A stretch of 64,000 bases of DNA from Pseudanabaena sp. Chao 1811 (GCF_027942295.1 NZ_CP101416.1:1821501-1885500), one strand, 5' to 3'. Positions 27,798 to 37,924 are shown, numbered from the stretch's first letter. Numbers and translations are program-made. The notes: a model not told the origin generated them from the letters alone.

Positions 27798-29216
27798 CCT
27801 AGCAACCCTTTCCTTAATCTCAACTACGAACCTGCGATCGAATCCCTAGCAGACTATCACGATGTCGTTACTGCTGCCGAATTTCCACTTCATAAATTGA
27901 GGTGGCGTAATGATGATATTTTAACAACTCTAGGGCTTGAAAGCTCACGGGTAAGTGATGATGACTTTATCGAAGCCTTTGGGCATTTTCGGGCTGTACG
28001 CCCATTCTTAGCCCTACGTTATCACGGCTATCAATTTGGCGAATATAATCCCCAACTCGGCGATGGGCGGGGCTTTATCTATGGACAGGTGCGTGGCATT
28101 GATGGTGAACTCTATGATTTTGGAACTAAAGGATCAGGTCGTACTCCCTATTCCCGTACTGCGGATGGTCGGCTCACCCTTAAGGGAGGTGTGCGTGAAA
28201 TCATTGCCTCAGAAGCCCTCCATCGGATGGGTGTCAAAACTTCTCGATGCCTTAGCCTCGTTGAGACTGGTGAAGAACTCTATCGTGGCGATGAACCATC
28301 ACCTACTCGATCATCGGTGATGGTGCGCTTTTCGCGATCGCATATTCGTTTCGGTACATTCGAGCGATTGCGCTGGATTGGACGCGATGATCTTGCACGG
28401 AAACTACTCGACCATGTTTTGCAGGTTTACTACCCCCATATCTGGGGCAAAGAAAATCAAGATAGTATCTTTTATCTGGAACTAGTGGAACGAGTTGCTA
28501 GGCTTTGCGCTCAATGGATGGCAGTAGGATTTTGCCATGCAGTTCTCAATACCGATAATATGTCGATTACGGGTGAAAGTTTTGATTATGGGCCTTTTGC
28601 CTTCATTCCCACCTACGATCTGCGTTTTACGGCAGCATATTTTGACTATGCAGGACGCTATAGCTATGCCAATCAACCTGCTGCTTGCTATTGGAACTTA
28701 GAAAAGCTACAAGATCCTCTCAGTATGGTGATGGATAAGGATGACATGCAATCCTCATTACAAAAATTCAAAGACTTCTATCGGGAAGCCTATTGCGAAA
28801 TGATGCTGAAGCGATTGGGTTTTGCCAGTCTCTCTGAACCTGAAACCGAAGATTTAATCGGCGCAACCTTAGAACTATTGTCAAGTGTGCAAGCGATCGG
28901 TTATAACCAGTTCTTCGTCAAGCTCCGTCAATCTTTTCAACCCAATTGGCGCGAAGATGCAGGTAATATTTTTGCTGATCATGATTGGGAACTTACGGAG
29001 GCGCAGTTACCTTTGTTAGAGAAATGGCGCGAGGTTTATCATCAACTACTGATCCGTCAACCGATCACCGAATTAGAAAATATCGCCAAGCAACTCCAGC
29101 AAGCTAATCCTACAGTTATTTTCCTCCGTCCCAAAATTGAGGAGGTTTGGGAACGGATTACCGTTGATGATGATTGGCAACCTTTTTACGATGCGATCGC
29201 CCAATTAAAAATTTAG
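27789..29216 (+). CDS. selO: Protein adenylyltransferase SelO (YdiU/UPF0061)
   Basis: A 475-residue pseudokinase-fold enzyme that transfers AMP from ATP to Ser, Thr or Tyr of target proteins, linked to redox stress. Family landmarks are RPFLALRYHGYQFG, QLGDGRGFIYGQV, DFGTKGSGRTPYSR, GGVREIIASEALHRMG and the metal-binding NTDNMSI followed by DYGPFAF. The protein lacks the C-terminal selenocysteine or redox cysteine tail of eukaryotic SelO and is of the shorter cyanobacterial type. It starts within 9 bp of the divergent RluA-type gene, so they share regulatory DNA. Confidence 0.95.
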   Translation: MSHPSNPFLNLNYEPAIESLADYHDVVTAAEFPLHKLRWRNDDILTTLGLESSRVSDDDFIEAFGHFRAVRPFLALRYHGYQFGEYNPQLGDGRGFIYGQVRGIDGELYDFGTKGSGRTPYSRTADGRLTLKGGVREIIASEALHRMGVKTSRCLSLVETGEELYRGDEPSPTRSSVMVRFSRSHIRFGTFERLRWIGRDDLARKLLDHVLQVYYPHIWGKENQDSIFYLELVERVARLCAQWMAVGFCHAVLNTDNMSITGESFDYGPFAFIPTYDLRFTAAYFDYAGRYSYANQPAACYWNLEKLQDPLSMVMDKDDMQSSLQKFKDFYREAYCEMMLKRLGFASLSEPETEDLIGATLELLSSVQAIGYNQFFVKLRQSFQPNWREDAGNIFADHDWELTEAQLPLLEKWREVYHQLLIRQPITELENIAKQLQQANPTVIFLRPKIEEVWERITVDDDWQPFYDAIAQLKI

Positions 29217-29232
29217 CGAATCCGCAAAACCC

Positions 29233-29271
29233 AAAAAAGAGTTGCGACGTTTTGCATCGCAACTCTTTTTT
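29233..29271. terminator. Bidirectional terminator after selO and CHAT 2
   Basis: A stem of about 15 bp, aaaaaagagttgcga / tcgcaactctttttt. The A and T runs sit at the outer edges, so each strand has an intrinsic-terminator shape. It begins 17 bp after the selO stop and lies downstream of the opposing CHAT gene. Confidence 0.75.
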
Positions 29272-29315
29272 GACTTTCTTACTGGCATAGCGATCGCTAT
29301 GCAAGTAAGAAAGTC
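29272..29315. repeat. Hairpin nested around a HIP1 palindrome
   Basis: The arms gactttcttac and gtaagaaagtc enclose a second palindrome, gcatagcgatcgctatgc, which contains HIP1. It directly abuts the preceding terminator hairpin. The nested structure suggests a small repeat element or a reinforced terminator. Confidence 0.55.
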
Positions 29316-29379
29316 AGGTAGATTCTTTTGTGGCGGGTTAGATCTGAATTTGCTGTAAATCGCGACTCTATCAAATAAT

Positions 29380-32300
29380 TTACAATCCATTTCCGATCGC
29401 AAAGAAAGCAGACCAGTATTTAGGATGGCTAAATTTCTCTGATTTAATTAAACTAACTTGCGCCCTATGGAGTGCTTCAGTAGTTGAGACATCGCCTTTT
29501 TTGAGTTCCTTATAAAAAACTTCCATTAAAGCCTGTGTACCTGCATCATCAACAGACCAGAGTGAGGCGATCGCCTGTTTTGCCCCTGCCTTCTGTACTT
29601 GATAACCAAATCCTAAAATTTCTACGCCACTACCAAGTTTGCCTACACCAGTCTGACAAGCACTGAGTACAATCAATTCCACATTAGGGATTTGCCAATC
29701 AGTAATTTCACTCAAACGGATTTTATCACCATTGCCAAAGATGATAAATGAATCGTCGGGTTCACCAGTATTAAACTCGGCATGGGTAGCAAAGTGAAGA
29801 ATATTATGATTTTTGAATTTAGCTTCAGTGCTTTGACGGCTAAAGTTATTTTCTAGCAATGTTACTGCATCGGGGAATGAACTGGCGATCGCTTGTACTT
29901 CCTTAATCGTGGCAGGTAAACCCGCTTGTCCCAACTTTCTTTCACCAGCTTTACCGCCAAAGGCTCCTGCTAGAATACTCGGCTGCAATTTGGGCTTAGG
30001 GGCAAAGTCAGACAGAGTATAGGCAACCAAGTTATTGATTCGATACTTCTCGCTAAGCCACTGTTTACCATCAGAGAGTGCCGCAAGGGGAACATAGCGA
30101 AGAATACCATCGGGAGCGTAGAAGATAGTTTGCGCTTGAGCTTGGGCTAGTTCTGACTCAATCGGTTTAATCAGCAAATTGTAAAGAGCAATGGCTGATA
30201 CTTGATAATCCTCTGAACCACCATCAATCAGTGTTGCTTTAAACTCACTTACCAAAGCTTCAAGTTTTTCTTTAGTAATTTTAACGGTACGACTAATTGG
30301 CAATGTGTTTGGTGAAAAGAGAATCACCTCAAGCCGATCATCCAAGATCAAAGGATAAATGAGAACAGTGTTTTTTGGGATTTTCTGGAGGTAATCAGGA
30401 ACTTTGTTGATTTCTGATTGAGGAAGCTTTTGGATCTGATTGGCAAGTTGGCTATTGATTTCTTGGCTATTGTCAAAGCTCGCTGATAGTTTATCGCTAA
30501 TCGCCTTCTCTGGTGCTAATAGGCTTACTCCCTGCGCCGAGCGATCGCTACCTTTAATATTTTTAAGATAATCTTCCAATTCTTGGACTTTCAGCAAATC
30601 GAGAACCTGTAAGGCTTCCATGATTCGTCCTTGTTTTAGAAGTAGATCCGCAAGGCGACGGTAAGTAACCTCGACAGTATTTAAGTAGGATTTTTGTTCT
30701 TCTTTGGTAAGTCCGCGAATATCTTTACGAATCGATTCGCGGACATTAATTGACTGTTTGTAAAAAAGAATTGCTAATTCCGTTTGATTGAGGTTAGAAA
30801 ATGTATAGCCCAGATTACTCAGCGATATACCTTCCTTACTGCGATCGCCAGTTTGTTTAAAAATACCTAGAGCCTGTTGATAGAATTCGGCTGCTTTAGA
30901 AAACTGATTGAGGCTAATATAAGAATTACCTAGGTTGCCAAGGGATATACCTTCACCATCACGATTACCATTGTTGCGATTAATTGCTAAGGACTGCTGA
31001 TATAGCTCGATCGCTTTGGGGACTTGTCCTAAACTACGATAGATATTACCAAGATTATTGGATGCCTTAGCTTCGCCCTGTGTATAGCTAAGTTGCTTAG
31101 ATATGGCTAGGGATCTTTGATGAAAGTCGATCGCTTTTGGATAATCGCCCAAATTACTATAGGAAACGCCGACATTGTTTAGCGATTTGCCCAGCCCTTC
31201 ACGATCGCCTATTTTTTCAAAGAGCGCGATCGATTGCAAGTTGAACTCGATGGACTTCTTGTAGTTACCAAGGTACTCATAGGTGCTAGCCAAGTTACCG
31301 AGTATCTTCGCCTCACCTTGCTGATCACCCTCTTGCTTTTTCAGCGCTAAGGCTTGTTGATAAAACTCAATTGCTTTTTGATATTGACCGAGACTGTTGT
31401 AGCCATTTCCAATACCAATCAACGAATTTCCTTCACCGTTGAGATCTTTAACCTGCTGTGCAATTACTAAGGAACGTTGGTAAAAATCAACTGCTTGTCG
31501 ATAATTCCCTACGATCATATAAGCAGTTCCCAAATCGTTGAGCAAGTTTTTTTCACTATTGCGATCGCCCAACTTGCGCACAACGGCTAAAGCCTTTGTA
31601 TAGGAATCAATTGATTGCTGATACTGTCCCAAACTACGATAAACATCTCCTAGATCGCTAAGAGCATAGCTTTCGCCTTGCGGATTACCAAGTTGCCGAA
31701 ACAGGGCTAGCGACTGCTGATAGAGATCAAGCGCTTTTTGGTACTGTCCAAGATTTCTATAGGTACTGCCTAAATCACCAAGCGCACCACTTTCACCATC
31801 GCGATCGCCAATTTGTTGAAACACAGCTAAAGCTTGCTGGTAGAAATCGGCTGCTTTTTGATATTGCTTGAGATTTCTATAGGCACTCGCTAAATTATTG
31901 AGTGAAGTTCCCTCAGCCTTGCGATCGCCAATTTGCTGTCTAATCACTAAAGACTTCTGAAAGAAATCAATTGCTTTTTCGTATTGTCTAAGGCTGTTAT
32001 ATGCCGCACCAATGTTGCTAAGGGAAGTCCCTTCCCCTTTGTGATCGCCAATTTGCTGTTTGATCACTAAGGATTGCTGATAGAAGTCAATCGCTTTCTG
32101 ATACTGTCTCTGTCGGAAATGGCTTAACCCGATATTATTGAGCATTACTGACTCAGCACTGCGATCTCTAAGCTCTCGATAAATCTGTAGTGCTTGTTCG
32201 TAAGCTTGTAAGGCTTCTGGATAACGGTTGGTGCGAAATAGTTGACTCCCTTGAGTTGCCAATCGATCTGCGTCCATTTGGCGAGATTGGGTAGATTGCG

Positions 32301-32382
32301 CTTGAGCTAAATCTGTTAATACCATCGGCACAGGAAACCCCAATGCCAAAGTCAAAATTGCCGCACTACAAATCTTCTTCAT
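29380..32382 (-). CDS. Secreted TPR-CHAT caspase-like protein 2
   Basis: 1000 residues with a signal peptide (about 1-28, ending LAQAQS). About 13 tandem 40-residue TPR units fill about 35-560, visible in the DNA as a roughly 120-bp periodicity. The linker is EALQVLDLLKVQELEDYLK. The CHAT protease domain (about 710-1000) has His867 in HFATHAEF and Cys909 in VLSACQTG, so the dyad is intact. The trypsin-like protease gene lies 26 bp upstream on the same strand, so the two are probably one operon. A proteolytic relay outside the cytoplasm is a reasonable hypothesis. Confidence 0.9.
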   Translation of the reverse strand: MKKICSAAILTLALGFPVPMVLTDLAQAQSTQSRQMDADRLATQGSQLFRTNRYPEALQAYEQALQIYRELRDRSAESVMLNNIGLSHFRQRQYQKAIDFYQQSLVIKQQIGDHKGEGTSLSNIGAAYNSLRQYEKAIDFFQKSLVIRQQIGDRKAEGTSLNNLASAYRNLKQYQKAADFYQQALAVFQQIGDRDGESGALGDLGSTYRNLGQYQKALDLYQQSLALFRQLGNPQGESYALSDLGDVYRSLGQYQQSIDSYTKALAVVRKLGDRNSEKNLLNDLGTAYMIVGNYRQAVDFYQRSLVIAQQVKDLNGEGNSLIGIGNGYNSLGQYQKAIEFYQQALALKKQEGDQQGEAKILGNLASTYEYLGNYKKSIEFNLQSIALFEKIGDREGLGKSLNNVGVSYSNLGDYPKAIDFHQRSLAISKQLSYTQGEAKASNNLGNIYRSLGQVPKAIELYQQSLAINRNNGNRDGEGISLGNLGNSYISLNQFSKAAEFYQQALGIFKQTGDRSKEGISLSNLGYTFSNLNQTELAILFYKQSINVRESIRKDIRGLTKEEQKSYLNTVEVTYRRLADLLLKQGRIMEALQVLDLLKVQELEDYLKNIKGSDRSAQGVSLLAPEKAISDKLSASFDNSQEINSQLANQIQKLPQSEINKVPDYLQKIPKNTVLIYPLILDDRLEVILFSPNTLPISRTVKITKEKLEALVSEFKATLIDGGSEDYQVSAIALYNLLIKPIESELAQAQAQTIFYAPDGILRYVPLAALSDGKQWLSEKYRINNLVAYTLSDFAPKPKLQPSILAGAFGGKAGERKLGQAGLPATIKEVQAIASSFPDAVTLLENNFSRQSTEAKFKNHNILHFATHAEFNTGEPDDSFIIFGNGDKIRLSEITDWQIPNVELIVLSACQTGVGKLGSGVEILGFGYQVQKAGAKQAIASLWSVDDAGTQALMEVFYKELKKGDVSTTEALHRAQVSLIKSEKFSHPKYWSAFFAIGNGL

Positions 32383-32408
32383 AAAACAAACCTCTAACTC
32401 AACTTTTA

Positions 32409-33353
32409 CTAACGATTTCCCTTACTCAAAGCCGCCTCAATCCGACTGATGCGGACTGCATAGTTCTCAATGCCTCGACCACGGCGATCTTTGCGTCCTG
32501 CGGCATGAAGTCCCACAATATGATAAGCACCATCGATTTTACTAATCAGAGCTGAACCTGAAGCCCCAGAATTAGTATCGCAATCATGAACGAGCATTCC
32601 ATCGGTTTCTCCCAAGATACTGCATTGCCAATGGACACCTGCGGTGTTGCCCTTACCCGTGGTTAGATTGCGGTAGACTTTGGGATCAGGGTAGTCGCCT
32701 GAATAACCTGCCACAGATATTTTATTCTTGGCATTCTTTAAAACTGCTAAAGGAAGCGATCTCCATTTGAGAAAGCCATACTTGTTACCTAAAGGCTTAT
32801 CCAATTCCAAAATTGCCCAATCATCTTCGCTTTCAAGGGCTGGATTTTTGGTTCCCGTGAAAATATTTTTGACTATTGCAACATCAGCCCTTGTGCGTAA
32901 ACGACCATTGATCAAGTTTGGTAAAAAGAAAATTCTGCCAAAAAATTTATTTTTTTCATAGACACAGTGGGCATTGGTTAGTACCAGCGATTTACTGATC
33001 AAGGTTCCTGTGCAGGAATACTCTTTGCCCAGTTCACCAATCATTACAATTTTGCCTACCGTAGACCAAGGGTATTCACGGCTGAGCATGGGCAAACGTT
33101 GATCTACGCCAATTACCGCCCGATCTTGTCCGATTGGAGACTCCACCTCCTGCAATTTGGTGGGAATAAATCCATCGAGATTTGTCTGTATCTCCTTAAG
33201 GTCATTAATCTGGGTGGGGGCGATCGCCTCCTTGGGTAACAAATCTGAAAGAGGCTGTGCCACAACAGGAGCATAGGCTAGCCAGTTTAATAGCCCAGCC
33301 ATCACCATTCCCAATACCAATCCGATCCCAACTTTCCACTTCCTGATTTTCAT
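32409..33353 (-). CDS. Secreted trypsin-like (S1/V8-type) serine protease
   Basis: About 314 residues from ATG 33351-33353; GTG 33354-33356 is adjacent. A signal peptide or membrane anchor (VGIGLVLGMVMAGLLNWLAY) is followed by a pro-like region and a chymotrypsin-fold domain. The triad is complete: His129 in LTNAHCV, Asp178 in EDDWAILELD and Ser265 in NSGASGSAL. The fold and GTLISKSLVLTNAHCV resemble bacterial glutamyl endopeptidase/V8-like enzymes. The gene precedes CHAT 2 by 26 bp. No PDZ domain is present, unlike HtrA/Deg. Confidence 0.88.
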   Translation of the reverse strand: MKIRKWKVGIGLVLGMVMAGLLNWLAYAPVVAQPLSDLLPKEAIAPTQINDLKEIQTNLDGFIPTKLQEVESPIGQDRAVIGVDQRLPMLSREYPWSTVGKIVMIGELGKEYSCTGTLISKSLVLTNAHCVYEKNKFFGRIFFLPNLINGRLRTRADVAIVKNIFTGTKNPALESEDDWAILELDKPLGNKYGFLKWRSLPLAVLKNAKNKISVAGYSGDYPDPKVYRNLTTGKGNTAGVHWQCSILGETDGMLVHDCDTNSGASGSALISKIDGAYHIVGLHAAGRKDRRGRGIENYAVRISRIEAALSKGNR

Positions 33354-33486
33354 CACTTTAAGCTCTGTTTCTTTTCAGTTAGTTATTGCTTAGTTTAAGC
33401 CAAGACTGAAAAAAACAAATTTAGGTTGCAAATTTTGCAACCATCACAAATATGCAATCTGATATAGCTATAGTCACTTGTATAGG

Positions 33487-33513
33487 GAGTGGCGGCGTAA
33501 AACGCCGCCACTC
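33487..33513. terminator. Hairpin after the PAS-pentapeptide gene region
   Basis: A perfect 12-bp stem gagtggcggcgt-aaa-acgccgccactc between the stop of the minus-strand PAS-pentapeptide gene (33556) and the start of the protease gene (33353). It is flanked by ctatag-like sequence (about 33468 and 33547), so it may also be a family B element. Confidence 0.5.
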
Positions 33514-33555
33514 GTCTTCTGGGTTTGTGGCTTAAGACTGGCGACAGCTATACTT

Positions 33556-35790
33556 TCAAACCGATAAAAGCGCCCCTAAAAAGTTGCTTTCGTCAGTAAC
33601 CGTCCCTGAGATGTCAGCATTGCGTAAATCTGCCCCACGTAAGTCTGCTCCACGCAAGTCTGCCCATTTTAAATCTGCATGTTGCAAATTTGCCCCGCGC
33701 AAGTCTGCCCCACGCAGATTTGCATGTTGGAGATTGGCATGACTGCAATTGGAGCCATTCAGGGCAGCACCACTAAAATCTACCTGCGACAATTCGGCTT
33801 CCACAAGATAAGCACCTCGCAAGTTCAAACCTGCAAAGTTACGCTGTCCAATTTGGTATTGATTGAGCAAGGTATTGGCAAGGTTTGGAATAGGGGACGC
33901 GGCGAAATTAGCGATCGCATCGGTTCCTGATGACACTATTGCAGATGTTGTCGATGGCTCAAAATGCAATCCATTCGATAAAATGTGAGAGAGGCGATCG
34001 CCTAATTCTTCAATAATTCGTAATACGCCAATAATCTTGCCCTCAGCATCATGGACGAGGACCGTGGACATACTAATGCTGATCCAACTACCATCACGAA
34101 TTTCAATATCCATCTGCACCCGATCTAGGGGTTTACCAGCCAAGGTATCAAGGATCGCGGCTTGTAAGCCCATCACCTGAGAGTCAGAATTACCTTGAAA
34201 TGGATAACCCAAAGTGGCGATCGTATTTAATGAGAAGAGCTTTTCAGCCGCCGCATTACATAACAATATTTTCCCCTCAGGACTTACAATATCGATCGCC
34301 ACAGGCACTGCCTTAATTACCGCTCTCAATAGTTCATTAGTGCGTTGCAAGCTCGATTCAGCTTCACCTCTTTCACTAATATCAATACATACGCCATCCG
34401 CCAGCACATCCCCTGAGTCTGTACGATAATAGCGCGTGATATTTTGCACCCATTTCACTTCACCAGAGAGTGTAATAATCCGAAACTCATGGCGGAAGGT
34501 CGCTAGTTTATCAAAACCTGCCTGAATCAGAGCTTTAAATTGATCGAAGTCTTCAGGATGAATGAAATCCAGCAGTTGGTAGGGATTAGAAATCGCATAT
34601 CGGGGTGCAATGCCAATCAGATCGATTAAGCCATCATTAATAAATGGAATCGCAATAGTTCCATCAGGTTTCATCGCTAGACGATAGATAGTCGCAGGCA
34701 TACTAGAAGCGATCGCATCTAATCGCAGATTACTTTCTTGCAATGCTGACTCTGTACGCTTTCGTTCTGTAATATCGCGGGAGTTAATCACTAATCCCTG
34801 CACATTCGCATCCTGCAAAAGATTACAGCAAACTGACTCTAGATAAACCCAATTACCATTAATATGCTGATGGCGCATCACAATCGGCGTAGATACAGAT
34901 AGAGAATCAACTGATTGGGCCAAAAATTCTTGAAAAATTGGGAGGTCTTCAGGATGGATGAATTTGATAAATTTCTTGTCCATCACATCTTCAGGGGCAT
35001 ATCCTAAGGTTTTAAAGATCGCAGGACTACAATAGTGAATTGTTGTATCAATATCGAGAATATTCACGATATCTGAAGAATGCTGCATCATTGCGCGCAG
35101 TTTTGCTTCATTACGGGCAAGGTTGCGAGAAATACGTCGTTGTTCTTCTCTCTCTACCCGAACTTGACGATCCATCAGGTTGAGTTTGGCATTCATTTCT
35201 GCAACCCGAATCTCTAGGCGTTGATGTGATTGCTGGATTTTGTCAGCTTCCTGTTTGCGTTGGGTCATGTCTTGAATCCACCAACGCATTCCAATCACTT
35301 TGCCATCAAGAGCGCGAATGCTAATAATCGTAAAGCTGGCATCAAAGGGTTGACCTGTCGGAAACTGCATCCGAAAGTCCAAGCTTTTAATATTTTGTCC
35401 TCTTTGCAACTGTCCAATCAGGCGTTGGAATTGCTCTTTATAGGAAGGATAAACGAAGTTTTCTAGGTTTTTGCCAATCGGTTGCGAACCAAACATCAAG
35501 GTTGCGGCACGGTTAGCAGCAGTGATATCGCCATTCGCATCGGTGACAAAATAGCCATCAGGGGCAAAGTCAAAGAGTTCACGGTAGCCCTCTAATTCTC
35601 CTGCCAGTGATCGATAGGAATTTTCTAGTTCTGTTAAGCTAGATTGCAGAACGTTAATAGTGTTGCTAAAAGAAAGATTTTTCTCCTCAATTTCGATAGA
35701 AGATGTTGCGGGTAATGCTGCAATATTCTCTAGCTCATGCAGTTGCTGAATCGAGTTTGCAAGTAATTCAAGACTAAGGTGCATTCCCAT
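33556..35790 (-). CDS. Multi-PAS protein with C-terminal pentapeptide repeats
   Basis: 744 residues. An N-terminal helical stretch (1-70) is followed by four PAS-type domains (about 75-185, 235-355, 360-480 and 490-610), with a coiled coil near 185-235. At the C-terminus about 80 residues (about 660-740) are pentapeptide repeats of the A(D/N)LRGA type, for example ANLQHADLKWADLRGADLRG. No kinase, cyclase, GGDEF or other output domain is present. PAS domains sense ligands or redox. Pentapeptide repeats form a right-handed beta helix used for protein contacts. It is probably a soluble scaffold-type sensor whose partner is unknown. Confidence 0.85.
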   Translation of the reverse strand: MGMHLSLELLANSIQQLHELENIAALPATSSIEIEEKNLSFSNTINVLQSSLTELENSYRSLAGELEGYRELFDFAPDGYFVTDANGDITAANRAATLMFGSQPIGKNLENFVYPSYKEQFQRLIGQLQRGQNIKSLDFRMQFPTGQPFDASFTIISIRALDGKVIGMRWWIQDMTQRKQEADKIQQSHQRLEIRVAEMNAKLNLMDRQVRVEREEQRRISRNLARNEAKLRAMMQHSSDIVNILDIDTTIHYCSPAIFKTLGYAPEDVMDKKFIKFIHPEDLPIFQEFLAQSVDSLSVSTPIVMRHQHINGNWVYLESVCCNLLQDANVQGLVINSRDITERKRTESALQESNLRLDAIASSMPATIYRLAMKPDGTIAIPFINDGLIDLIGIAPRYAISNPYQLLDFIHPEDFDQFKALIQAGFDKLATFRHEFRIITLSGEVKWVQNITRYYRTDSGDVLADGVCIDISERGEAESSLQRTNELLRAVIKAVPVAIDIVSPEGKILLCNAAAEKLFSLNTIATLGYPFQGNSDSQVMGLQAAILDTLAGKPLDRVQMDIEIRDGSWISISMSTVLVHDAEGKIIGVLRIIEELGDRLSHILSNGLHFEPSTTSAIVSSGTDAIANFAASPIPNLANTLLNQYQIGQRNFAGLNLRGAYLVEAELSQVDFSGAALNGSNCSHANLQHANLRGADLRGANLQHADLKWADLRGADLRGADLRNADISGTVTDESNFLGALLSV

Positions 35791-36121
35791 ATACGATCCA
35801 TCTTTTAATCAGTCTTCTAAGACTTATAGTATAGCAATATCAAATCTCAAGATTAGAAGGAGTCTTTGTCCAGAGCCTTACAACATTTTGTGATGAAGTC
35901 AACCCCAAACTTTGATTAGAAGTGCCACCAAGTGGCATTTCCTCCCAAAATCTTCGGCTCTATTCTGAATTAACGTAAGTGCGATATAGCCATGCCCAAA
36001 GTGGTAAGCATCACTTTGCGATTCTTACCACTTTGGGCAAACTGACGTTGATTAGGAATTTTTACTTATTAAGGTATGTATGGATGGTGTTTGGCATCAT
36101 CCATACTCAACCTGTTGATGC
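35791..36121. other. Intergenic region with family A element
   Basis: About 330 bp between the helicase stop and the PAS-pentapeptide start, both on the minus strand. It contains the family A palindrome at 35968-36053 and otherwise no ORF. The promoter of the PAS gene is expected at 35800-35900. Confidence 0.5.
35968..36053. repeat. MITE-like palindrome, family A copy 3
   Basis: The ends are aattaacgtaagtgcgata and, on the complement, aatcaacgtcagtttgc. Both match the family A terminus. The inner stem gcccaaagtggtaag / cttaccactttgggc differs from the other copies, so the family keeps its ends while the interior changes. Confidence 0.7.
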
Positions 36122-37558
36122 CTAACGATTGCGATTATGGTGAGAATCTATATGCTCGGATCTGTTGGCTTGAACAGGCTTGGCAACAGCTCTACTAGAT
36201 TGTTTCTTCTGTGGTTGATTAGGTGATTTGCTTGGTGCAGATGACGTTGATTTGGCGATCGCACTATCCCTTTGTCCACGACGAGGTTGATGCTTCTGTT
36301 GCCGTCCCATAATGATTGGCTCAGGCTTAGCACGAGGATCAGGATCAAAGCCATCAACGACTTCTTGGGGTAGCGATCGCTTAATGAGCTTCTCGATATC
36401 TGCCAGAAACTTACGCTCATCGACACAAACCAATGAGATCGCCTCCCCTGACAAGCCAGCACGTCCTGTACGACCGATGCGATGCACATAGTCCTCTGGC
36501 ACATTGGGCAACTCATAGTTAACCACATGGGGAAGTTCGCTAATGTCTAAGCCCCGTGCGGCGATATCAGTGGCGACTAATACTTGCAAGCTACCATCCT
36601 TAAATTTACCAAGGGCACGAGTCCGAGCAGCTTGACTCTTGTTCCCATGAATCGCCATCGCGACGATGTCATCTTGGTGCAATTGCTTCACAAGGCGATC
36701 AGCTCCATGCTTAGTGCGCGTAAACACTAAGACCTGATACCAGTTATTAGTTTTGATCAGATGGGTGAGTAACTCACGCTTGCGATCGCGATCGACAGGG
36801 AAAATTCGCTGCGTCACTAAATCGGCAGTGGCATTCTGACTAGCAACTTCGACGAGAACAGGTTGATTGAGTAAGGTACTGGCAAAAGCTTTAATCTCAT
36901 TGGAGAAAGTTGCCGAGAAGAGGAGATTTTGGCGTTGTTTTGGTAATAGTGCCAAAATTCGCTTGATATCACGAATGAAGCCCATATCCAACATGCGATC
37001 GGCTTCATCTAATACTAAGATTTCGACCTTGGACAAGTCCAATCGTCCTTGCTGGACATGATCCAAGAGACGGCCGGGGGTGGCGACTAAAATCTCCACC
37101 CCACCTCTTAGGCGATTAATTTGAGGATTAATATTCACCCCACCATAGATCACCATCGATGTGAGGGGCAGATGTCTGCCGTAGGTCTGGACACTTTCTT
37201 CGACTTGGGCAGCGAGTTCACGGGTAGGCGTGAGGATCAGAGCGCGGATCGGAATTTTGCCAGTTGGCGATCGCTTAACTGCTTTGTTAGACAATAAATG
37301 CAAAATTGGCAGTGTAAATCCTGCGGTTTTGCCCGTACCCGTTTGAGCGCCCGCTAGTAAATCTTGCCCTGAGAGAACAACGGGGATCGCTTGCGACTGA
37401 ATCGGTGTGGGCTGGGTATAGCCGCGTGCAGCGACAGCACGGACAATTTGCTCAGATAAACCTAGAGCTGAGAAACCTTTGGCTGATGCGGTTGGGTCAG
37501 AAGATTTATGGGGTACAGAAGATTTCTTGACAGGAAAGGTAATTGAAGAAGAAGACAT
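36122..37558 (-). CDS. rhlE: DEAD-box RNA helicase (RhlE-like)
   Basis: 478 residues. ATP-dependent RNA unwinding is indicated by all the motifs: Q motif [10 protein letters not shown], motif I AQTGTGKT, Ia PTRELA, II DEAD (in [14 protein letters not shown]), III SAT and [12 protein letters not shown]. The C-terminal 90 residues are a low-complexity basic tail ([11 protein letters not shown] and onwards), typical of RhlE and cold-induced cyanobacterial helicases, that adds non-specific RNA binding. A long upstream leader (37559-37880) could hold cold-responsive regulation, as known for the cyanobacterial crhR gene; that is inference. Confidence 0.92.
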   Translation of the reverse strand: MSSSSITFPVKKSSVPHKSSDPTASAKGFSALGLSEQIVRAVAARGYTQPTPIQSQAIPVVLSGQDLLAGAQTGTGKTAGFTLPILHLLSNKAVKRSPTGKIPIRALILTPTRELAAQVEESVQTYGRHLPLTSMVIYGGVNINPQINRLRGGVEILVATPGRLLDHVQQGRLDLSKVEILVLDEADRMLDMGFIRDIKRILALLPKQRQNLLFSATFSNEIKAFASTLLNQPVLVEVASQNATADLVTQRIFPVDRDRKRELLTHLIKTNNWYQVLVFTRTKHGADRLVKQLHQDDIVAMAIHGNKSQAARTRALGKFKDGSLQVLVATDIAARGLDISELPHVVNYELPNVPEDYVHRIGRTGRAGLSGEAISLVCVDERKFLADIEKLIKRSLPQEVVDGFDPDPRAKPEPIIMGRQQKHQPRRGQRDSAIAKSTSSAPSKSPNQPQKKQSSRAVAKPVQANRSEHIDSHHNRNR

Positions 37559-37924
37559 AGAACTCCAAATTTTTGATTCGGTCTGTCGCTGTTAGCGTTG
37601 CCATTTGTAGTCGTACCAATTCCTAGAGGTGTTGCGACATTTCTAAGAATCTAAAACCTTACAGAAAAATTAATCAGGGGGATTTTAAAGCTTCAACAGG
37701 AATGCTCCCATTGTTGAAAATTGGTGTCAGACGGATCAGAGACAGAAATATATAACGTGTCAGCAGTATCAATAATTGGGAGCCGATACTGTAGATTTAG
37801 ATTTTAGCAGAGGTTTGGGGTTTATAGTGACTTTGCTGCATCATCTGCCACGATTTGACGTTCAGGAAAATAAAGAACTGATTTTTGTGGCACGGCGAAG
37901 CCGAGCCACAAAAATTAAAGCTTT
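37559..37924. other. Helicase leader region and terminator
   Basis: About 365 bp. The part next to 37558 is the upstream region of the helicase gene. The part near 37881-37915 is a hairpin behind the hybrid kinase gene. No ORF or larger repeat is seen. Confidence 0.5.
37881..37915. terminator. Terminator of the two-component cluster
   Basis: An 11-bp stem atttttgtggc / gccacaaaaat with an inner cggcgaagccg palindrome. It lies 9 bp beyond the stop of the last kinase gene on the minus strand. The descending arm ends in a T run on that strand, which fits intrinsic termination. Confidence 0.65.

Noticed and set aside
30750-32300. Tandem 120-bp periodicity as a CRISPR array or satellite
   Set aside because: It lies in frame inside CHAT 2 and encodes TPR units.
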